In this document: piece by piece, positions 56,301 through 64,000 of the stretch
Layout: every line of letters begins with the position of its first letter
Position numbering within the stretch: position 1 is the stretch's first letter
Source: Apostichopus japonicus
Taxonomy: Eukaryota; Echinodermata; Holothuroidea; Aspidochirotida; Stichopodidae
Direction: 5' to 3'
NCBI RefSeq assembly: GCF_037975245.1
Contig: NC_092571.1
Span: forward strand, 5,912,001 to 5,976,000
Length of the DNA stretch: 64,000 nt
The notes under the pieces: model-generated
The model's input: the letters and a program-made list of their open reading frames with translations, nothing else
Databases searched by the model: none
Told to the model about the DNA's origin: nothing
Translations under genes and position numbers: made by a program

Positions 56301-59300
56301 TTGATCGGTACCGAACATTCGATTGATCGGTACCGAACATTCGATTGATCAATACCGCACATTCGATTGATCGGTAACGAACAATCGATTGATCGGTACC
56401 GCACATTCGATTGATCGGTACCGAACATTCGATTCATCGGTACAGCACATTCGATTGATCGGAACCGCACATTCGATTGATGTGTACCGCATATATGATT
56501 GATCGGTACCGCACATTCGATTGATCGGTACCGAACATTCGATTGATCGGTACGGTACCGAACATTCGATTGTTTGGTATCGCACATTAATTGATCGGTA
56601 CCGCACATTCGATTGATCAATACCGCACATTCGATTGATCGGTACCGCACATTCGATTGATCGGTACCGAACATTCGATTGATCGGTACCGAACATTCGA
56701 TTGATCGGTACCGCACATTCGATTGATCGGTACCGAACATTCGATTGATCGGTACCGCACATTCGATTGATCGGTACCGAACATTCGATTGATCGGTATC
56801 GAACATTCGATTGATCGGTACCGCACAATCGATTGATCGGTACCGCACATTCGATTAATCGGTACCGCACATTCGATTGATCGGTACCGAACAATCGATT
56901 GATCGGTACCGCACAATCGATTGATCGGTACCGAACATTCGATTGATCGGTACCGCACATTCGATTGATCGGTACCGCACAATCGATTGATCGGTACGGT
57001 ACCGAACATTCGATTGTTCGGTATCGCACATTAGTTGATCGGTACCGAACATTCGATTGATCGGTACCGCACATTCGATTCATCGGTACCGCACATTCGA
57101 TTGATCGGTACCGCACATTCGATTGATCGGTACCGCACATTCGATTGATCGGTACCGCACATGCGATTGATCGGTACCGAACATTCGATTGATCGGTACC
57201 GAACATTCGATTGATCGGTAACGCACATTCGATTGATCGGTACCGCACATTCGATTGATCGGTACCGAACATTCGATTGATCGGTAACGCACATTCGATT
57301 GATCGGTACCGAACATTCGATTGATCGGTACCGAACATTCGATTCATCGGTAACGCACATTCGATTGATCGGTACCGCACATTCGATTGATCGGTACGGT
57401 ACCGAACATTCGATTGTTCGGTATCGCACATTAGTTGATCGGTACCGCACATTCGATTGATCGGTACCGCACATTCGATTCATCGGTACCGAACATTCGA
57501 TTGATCGGTTCCGTACATTCGATTGATCGGTACCGAACATTCGATTGATCGGTACCGCACAATCGATTGATCGGTACCGAACATTCGATTGATCTGTACC
57601 GAACATTCGATTGATCAATACCGCACATTCGATTGATCGGTAACGAACAATCGATTGATCGGTACCGCACATTCGATTGATCGGTACCGCACATTCGATT
57701 GATCGGTACAGCACATTCGATTGATCGGAACCGCACATTCGATTGATGTGTACCGCATATATGATTGATCGGTACCGCACATTCGATTGATCGGTACAGC
57801 ACATTCGATTGATCGGTACAGCACATTCGATTGATCGGAACCGCACATTCGATTGATGTGTACCGCATATATGATTGATCGGTACCGCACATTCGATTGA
57901 TCGGTACCGAACATTCGATTGATCGGTACGGTACCGAACATTCGATTGTTCGGTATCGCACATTAATTGATCGGTACCGCACATTCGATTGATCAATACC
58001 GCACATTCGATTGATCGGTACCGCACATTCGATTGATCGGTACCGAACATTCGATTGATCGGTACCGAACATTCGATTGATCGGTACCGCACATTCGATT
58101 GATCGGTACCGAACATTCGATTGATCGGTACCGCACATTCGATTGATCGGTACCGAACATTCGATTGATCGGTATCGAACATTCGATTGATCGGTACCGC
58201 ACAATCGATTGATCGGTACCGCACATTCGATTGATCGGTACCGAACATTCGATTGATCGGTACCGAACATTCGATTGATCGGTACCGCACATTCGATTGA
58301 TCGGTACCGAAAATTCGATTGATCGGTACCGAACATTCGATTGATCGGTACCGCACATTCGATTGATCGGTACCGAACATTCGATTGATCGGTATCGAAC
58401 ATTCGATTGATCGGTACCGCACATTCGATTGATCGGTACCGAACATTCGATTGATCGGTATCGAACATTCGATTGATCGGTACCGCACAATCGATTGATC
58501 GGTACCGCACATTCGATTAATCGGTACCGCACATTCGATTGATCGGTACCGAACATTCGATAGATCAATACCGCACATTCGATTGATCGGTACCGCACAT
58601 TCGATTGATCGGTACCGAACATTCGATTGATCGGTACCGCACATTCGATTGATCGGTACCGCACAATCGATTGATCGGTACGGTACCGAACATTCGATTG
58701 TTCGGTATCGCACATTAGTTGATCGGTACCGAACATTCGATTGATCGGTACCGCATATTCGATTCATCGGTACCGCACATTCGATTGATCGGTACCGCAC
58801 ATTCGATTGATCGGTACCGCACATTCGATTGATCGGTACCGCACATGCGATTGATCGGTACCGCACATTCGATTGATCGGTACCGAACATTCGATTGATC
58901 GGTAACGCACATTCGATTGATCGGTACCGCACATTCGATTGATCGGTACCGAACATTCGATTGATCGGTAACACACATTCGATTGATCGGTACCGAACAT
59001 TCGATTGATCGGTACCGAACATTCGATTCATCGGTAACGCACATTCGATTGATCGGTACCGCACATTCGATTGATCGGTACGGTACCGAACATTCGATTG
59101 TTCGGTATCGCACATTAGTTGATCGGTACCGCACATTCGATTGATCGGTACCGCACATTCGATTCATCGGTACCGAACATTCGATTGATCGGTACCGTAC
59201 ATTCGATTGATCGGTACCGAACATTCGATTGATCGGTACCGCACAATCGATTGATCGGTACCGAACATTCGATTGATCGGTACCGAACATTCGATTGATC

Positions 59301-60306
59301 AATACCGCACATTCGATTGATCGGTAACGAACAATCGATTGATCGGTACCGCACATTCGATTGATCGGTACCGCACATTCGATTGATCGGTACAGCACAT
59401 TCGATTGATCGGAACCGCACATTCGATTGATGTGTACCGCATATATGATTGATCGGTACCGCACATTCGATTGATCGGTACCGAACATTCGATTGATCGG
59501 TACGGTACCGAACATTTGATTGTTCGGTATCGCACATTAATTAATCGGTACCGCACATTCGATTGTTCGGTACCGCACAATCGATTGATCGGTACCGCAC
59601 ATTCGATTGATCGGTACCGCACATTCGATTGATCGGTACCGAACATTCGATTCATCGGTACCGAACACTCGATTGATCGGTACCGATCATTCGATTGATC
59701 GGTACCGAACATTCGATTGATCGGTACCGCACATTCGATTCATCGGTACCGAACATTCGATTGATCGGTACCGTACATTCGATTGATCGGTACCGAACAT
59801 TCGATTGATCGGTACCGCACAATCGATTGATCGGTACCGAACATTCGATTGATCGGTACCGAACATTCGATTGATCAATACCGCACATTCGATTGATCGG
59901 TAACGAACAATCGATTGATCGGTACCGCACATTCGATTGATCGGTACCGCACATTCGATTGATCGGTACAGCACATTCGATTGATCGGAACCGCACATTC
60001 GATTGATGTGTACCGCATATATGATTGATCGGTACCGCACATTCGATTGATCGGTACCGAACATTCGATTGATCGGTACGGTACCGAACATTCGATTGTT
60101 TGGTATCGCACATTAATTGATCGGTACCGCACATTCGATTGATCAATACCGCACATTCGATTGATCGGTACCGCACATTCGATTGATCGGTACCGAACAT
60201 TCGATTGATCGGTACCGAACATTCGATTGATCGGTACCGCACATTCGATTGATCGGTACCGAACATTCGATTGATCGGTATCGAACATTCGATTGATCGG
60301 TACCGC
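53400..60306. repeat. 3,526-bp tandem higher-order repeat, two near-identical copies
   Basis: About 53,400-56,925 is followed directly by 56,926 to about 60,306 at constant offset 3,526 over some 3.3 kb. The copies are nearly identical; one difference is GGTCCCGCAC at 54,025-54,034 against GGTACCGCAC in copy b. The length is 159 x 22 + 28, and the extra 28 bp come from seven 27/21-bp composite dimers (7 x +4). Copy b lacks two monomers near 60,240 and then diverges. A further copy of the first part starts at about 62.3 kb. Confidence 0.9.
53463..53510. repeat. 48-bp composite dimer (27 + 21 bp), representative copy
   Basis: A 27-bp monomer with duplicated GGTAC (GATCGGTACGGTACCGAAC) is followed by a TTGTTCGGTATCG monomer ending CACATTAGTT, which is 21 bp. 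The two length changes (+5 and -1) usually occur together and shift the monomer register by +4. Other copies lie near 203, 2,868, 4,512, 20,626, 26,617, 30,251, 36,137, 37,440, 38,655, 40,316, 45,680, 49,083, 50,010, 53,868, 54,400, 55,152, 57,000, 58,680, 62,378 and 63,776. Variants use CGGTGTGGTACCG or lack the -1 change (9.9-24.6 kb). Confidence 0.9.
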
Positions 60307-63300
60307 ACAATCGATTGATCGGTACCGCACATTCGATTGATCGGTACCGCACATTCGATTGATCGGTACCGAACATTCGATTGATCGGTACCGAACATTC
60401 GATTGATCGGTACCGAACATTCGATTGATCAGTACGGTATCGAACATTCGATTGTTCGGTATCGCACATTAGTTGATCGGTACCGCACATTCGATTGATC
60501 GGTACCGAACATTCGATTGATCGGTACCAAACATTCAATGGATCGGTACCGTACATTCGATTGATCGGTACCGAACATTCGATTCATCGGTACCGCACAA
60601 TCGATTGATCGGTACCGAACATTCGATTGATCGGTACCGAACATTCGATTGATCAATACCGCACATTCGATTGATCGGTAACGAACAATCGATTGATCGG
60701 TACCGCACATTCGATTGATCGGTAACGAACATTCGATTGATCGGTACCGCACATTCGATTGATCGGTACCGAACATTCGATTGATCAATACCGCACATTC
60801 CATTGATCGGTACCGCACATTCGATTGTTCGGTACCGCACATTCGATTGATCGGTACCGTACATTCGATTGATCGGTACCGCACATTCGATTGATCGGTA
60901 CCGAACATTCGATTGATCAATACCGCGCATTCGATTGATCGGTACCGCACATTCGATTCATCGGTACGGTACCGAACATTCGATTGTACGGTACCGCATA
61001 TATGATTGATCGGTACGGCACATTCGATTGATGTGTACCGCATATATGATTAAACGGTACCGCACATTCGATTGATCGGTACCGAACATTCGATTGATCG
61101 GTACCGAACATTTGATTGATCGGTACCGAACATTCGATTGATCGGTACCGAACATTCGATTGATCGGTACCGAACATTCGATTGATCAATACCGCACATT
61201 CGATTGATCGGTAACGAACATTCGATTAATCGGTACCGCACATTCGATTGATCGGTACCGCACATTCGATTGATGTGTACCGCATATATGATTGATCGGT
61301 ACCGCACATTCGATTGATCGGTACCGAACATTCGATTGATCGGTACCGAACATTCTATTGATCGGTACCGAACATTCGATTGATCGGTACCGAACATTCG
61401 ATTGATCGGTACCGAACATTCGATTGATCAATACCGCACATTCGATTGATCGGTAACGAACATTCGATTAATCGGTACCGCACATTCGATTGATCGGTAA
61501 CGAACATTCGATTGATCGGTACCGCACATTCGATTGATCGGTACCGAACATTCGATTGATCAATACCGCACATTCGATTGATCGGTACCGAACATTCGAT
61601 TGATCGGTACCGAACATTCGATTGATCGGTACCCCACATTCGATTCATCGGTACCGCACATTCGATTGATCGGTAACGCACATTCGATTGATCGGTACCG
61701 AACATTCGATTGATCAATACCGCACATTCGATTGATCGGTAATGAACAATCGATTGATCGGTACCGCACATTCGATTGATCGGTCACGAACATTCGATTA
61801 ATCGGTACCGCACATTCGATTGATCGGTACCGAACATTCGATTGATCAATACCGCACATTCCATTGATCGGTACCGCACATTCGATTGTTCGGTACCGCA
61901 CATTCGATTGTTCGGTACCGCACATATGATTGATCGGTACCGCACATTCGATTGATCGGTACCGCACATTCGATTGATCGGTACCGAACATTCGATTGAT
62001 CGGTACCGAACATTCGATTGATCGGTACCGCACATTCGATTGATCGGTACCGAACATTCGATTGATCGGTACCGCACATTCGATTGATCGGTACCGAACA
62101 TTCGATTGATCGGTACCGCACATTCGATTGATCGGTACCGAACATTCGATTGATCGGTATCGAACATTCGATTGATCGGTACCGCACAATCGATTGATCT
62201 GTACCGCACATTCGATTAATCGGTACCGCACATTCGATTGATCAGTACCGAACATTCGATAGATCAATACCGCACATTCGATTGATCGGTACCGCACATT
62301 CGATTGATCGGTACCGAACATTCGATTGATCGGTACCGCACATTCGATTGATCGGTACCGCACAATCGATTGATCGGTACGGTACCGAACATTCGATTGT
62401 TCGGTATCGCACATTAGTTGATCGGTACCGAACATTCGATTGATCGGTACCGCACATTCGATTCATCGGTACCGCACATTCGATTGATCGGTACCGCACA
62501 TTCGATTGATCGGTACCGCACATTCGATTGATCGGTACCGCACATGCGATTGATCGGTACCGAACATTCGATTGATCGGTACCGAACATTCGATTGATCG
62601 GTAACGCACATTCGATTGATCGGTACCGCACATTCGATTGATCGGTACCGAACATTCGATTGATCGGTAACGCACATTCGATTGATCGGTACCGAACATT
62701 CGATTGATCGGTACCGAACATTCGATTCATCGGTAACGCACATTCGATTGATCGGTACCGCACATTCGATTGATCGGTACGGTACCGAACATTCGATTGT
62801 TCGGTATCGCACATTAGTTGATCGGTACCGCACATTCGATTGATCGGTACCGCACATTCGATTCATCGGTACCGAACATTCGATTGATCGGTTCCGTACA
62901 TTCGATTGATCGGTACCGAACATTCGATTGATCGGTACCGCACAATCGATTGATCGGTACCGAACATTCGATTGATCTGTACCGAACATTCGATTGATCA
63001 ATACCGCACATTCGATTGATCGGTAACGAACAATCGATTGATCGGTACCGCACATTCGATTGATCGGTACCGCACATTCGATTGATCGGTACAGCACATT
63101 CGATTGATCGGAACCGCACATTCGATTGATGTGTACCGCATATATGATTGATCGGTACCGCACATTCGATTGATCGGTACAGCACATTCGATTGATCGGT
63201 ACAGCACATTCGATTGATCGGAACCGCACATTCGATTGATGTGTACCGCATATATGATTGATCGGTACCGCACATTCGATTGATCGGTACCGAACATTCG

Positions 63301-64000
63301 ATTGATCGGTACGGTACCGAACATTCGATTGTTCGGTATCGCACATTAATTGATCGGTACCGCACATTCGATTGATCAATACCGCACATTCGATTGATCG
63401 GTACCGCACATTCGATTGATCGGTACCGAACATTCGATTGATCGGTACCGAACATTCGATTGATCGGTACCGCACATTCGATTGATCGGTACCGAACATT
63501 CGATTGATCGGTACCGCACATTCGATTGATCGGTACCGAACATTCGATTGATCGGTATCGAACATTCGATTGATCGGTACCGCACAATCGATTGATCGGT
63601 ACCGCACATTCGATTAATCGGTACCGCACATTCGATTGATCGGTACCGAACATTCGATTGATCAATACCGCACATTCGATTGATCGGTACCGCACATTCG
63701 ATTGATCGGTACCGCTCATTCGATTGATCGGAACCGCACATTCGATTGTTCGGTACCGCACAATCGATTGATCGGTACGGTACCGAACATTCGATTGTTC
63801 GGTATCGCACATTTGTTGATCGGTACCGAACATTCGATTGATCGGTACCGCACATTCGATTCATCGGTACCGCACATTCGATTGATCGGTACCGCACATT
63901 CGATTGATCGGTACCGAACATTCGATTGATCGGTACCGAACATTCGATTCATCGGTACCGAACACTCGATTGATCGGTACCGATCATTCGATTGATCGGT

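Larger units (their letters stand above)
8876..64000. repeat. 22-bp tandem satellite array, segment right of the LINE
   Basis: This is the same monomer, orientation and variant set as 1-5,695, running to the end of the window without a foreign insertion. I see no inverted monomer block and no gene. Monomer choice differs by zone. A CGGTGTGGTACCG variant occurs only between about 9.9 and 24.6 kb. GGTACAGCAC and GGAACC monomers become common after about 50 kb. CGAAC monomers are more frequent in the right half. The minus strand of the consensus has no stop codon in any frame, so long minus-strand ORFs appear everywhere; the longest is 701 codons at 53,505-55,610. They repeat one 22-residue peptide (MCGTDQSNVRY then RSIECAVPINR) in all three frames and are not genes. 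Confidence 0.98.
50048..64000. repeat. 8.6-8.9-kb long-range duplication reaching the window end
   Basis: About 50,048-55,100 is repeated from 58,715 to the window end. Offsets are 8,667 (50,048 and 58,715), 8,645 (51,784 and 60,429; 52,541 and 61,186) and 8,909 (53,554 and 62,463; 54,089 and 62,998). The steps of 22 and 264 bp are 1 and 12 monomers. After about 63,610 the right copy lacks a block of roughly 13 monomers. Shared private marks include GTACGGTACCGCATATATG (52,333 and 60,978), TTAAACGGTACC and GGTACCCCAC. Confidence 0.85.

Noticed and set aside
1-64000. Telomeric or subtelomeric simple repeat.
   Set aside because: The monomer contains no TTAGGG-like motif and is much longer than animal telomere units. 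Subtelomeric location remains possible but nothing in the window shows it.
1-64000. A true CENP-B box in the monomer.
   Set aside because: The CGGG half is out of register by one base and incomplete, so it is reported only as a near match.
1-64000. Inverted monomer blocks or hairpin-forming array arms.
   Set aside because: I looked for the reverse-complement signature GAATGTGCGG on the plus strand and noticed none; orientation appears uniform.

Overview
The window is eukaryotic and almost certainly animal. About 60.8 of 64 kb is one satellite DNA: a 22-bp monomer repeated head to tail in a single orientation from base 1 to base 64,000. It is interrupted once, at about 5,696-8,873, by a LINE-type retrotransposon. 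The monomer on the + strand is GATCGGTACCG followed directly by CACATTCGATT. I see no host protein gene, tRNA, rRNA or CRISPR array. The animal assignment rests on the retrotransposon, whose apurinic-endonuclease plus reverse-transcriptase polyprotein resembles the L2/CR1/Rex1-like LINEs of fishes and marine invertebrates. The species cannot be named from the sequence. The window starts and ends inside the array, so the true block is longer. Layout: (1) 1-5,695 is satellite with a 2.66-kb higher-order repeat. (2) 5,696-8,873 is a LINE on the + strand with one uninterrupted 969-codon ORF, a 9-nt leader in a TISU/YY1-like start context, an AT-rich 3' UTR with AATAAA, and a (TATC)n tail. (3) 8,876 to about 27,000 is satellite with a roughly 6-kb higher-order repeat: a diverged partial copy near 9.3-11.2 kb, then two abutting copies at 14,960-21,016 and 21,017-27,007. 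(4) About 26.8-34.6 kb holds a 3.9-4.9-kb repeat in two copies. (5) About 35-47 kb holds nested 1.35, 2.9 and 5.36-kb repeats. (6) About 47-64 kb holds 1.66-kb, 3,526-bp and 8.6-8.9-kb repeats. Each zone shares more detail within itself than with the others, as expected from local unequal exchange or amplification. Monomer variants are a small recurring set: GGTACC/GGTAAC/GGTATC, CGCAC/CGAAC/CGATC, TTGATC/TTGTTC/TTCATC and CGGTACC/CAATACC. There are also a few length variants: a 27-bp monomer with a duplicated GGTAC, a 21-bp monomer and an 18-bp monomer. These length variants account for the non-multiple-of-22 residues of the repeat lengths that I worked through. The LINE sits in a recognisable monomer string that also occurs without it at about 17,917, 18,824 and 24,815. 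It therefore entered an already patterned array. All long minus-strand ORFs in the satellite are by-products of a monomer that lacks stop codons on that strand; I do not annotate them as genes.
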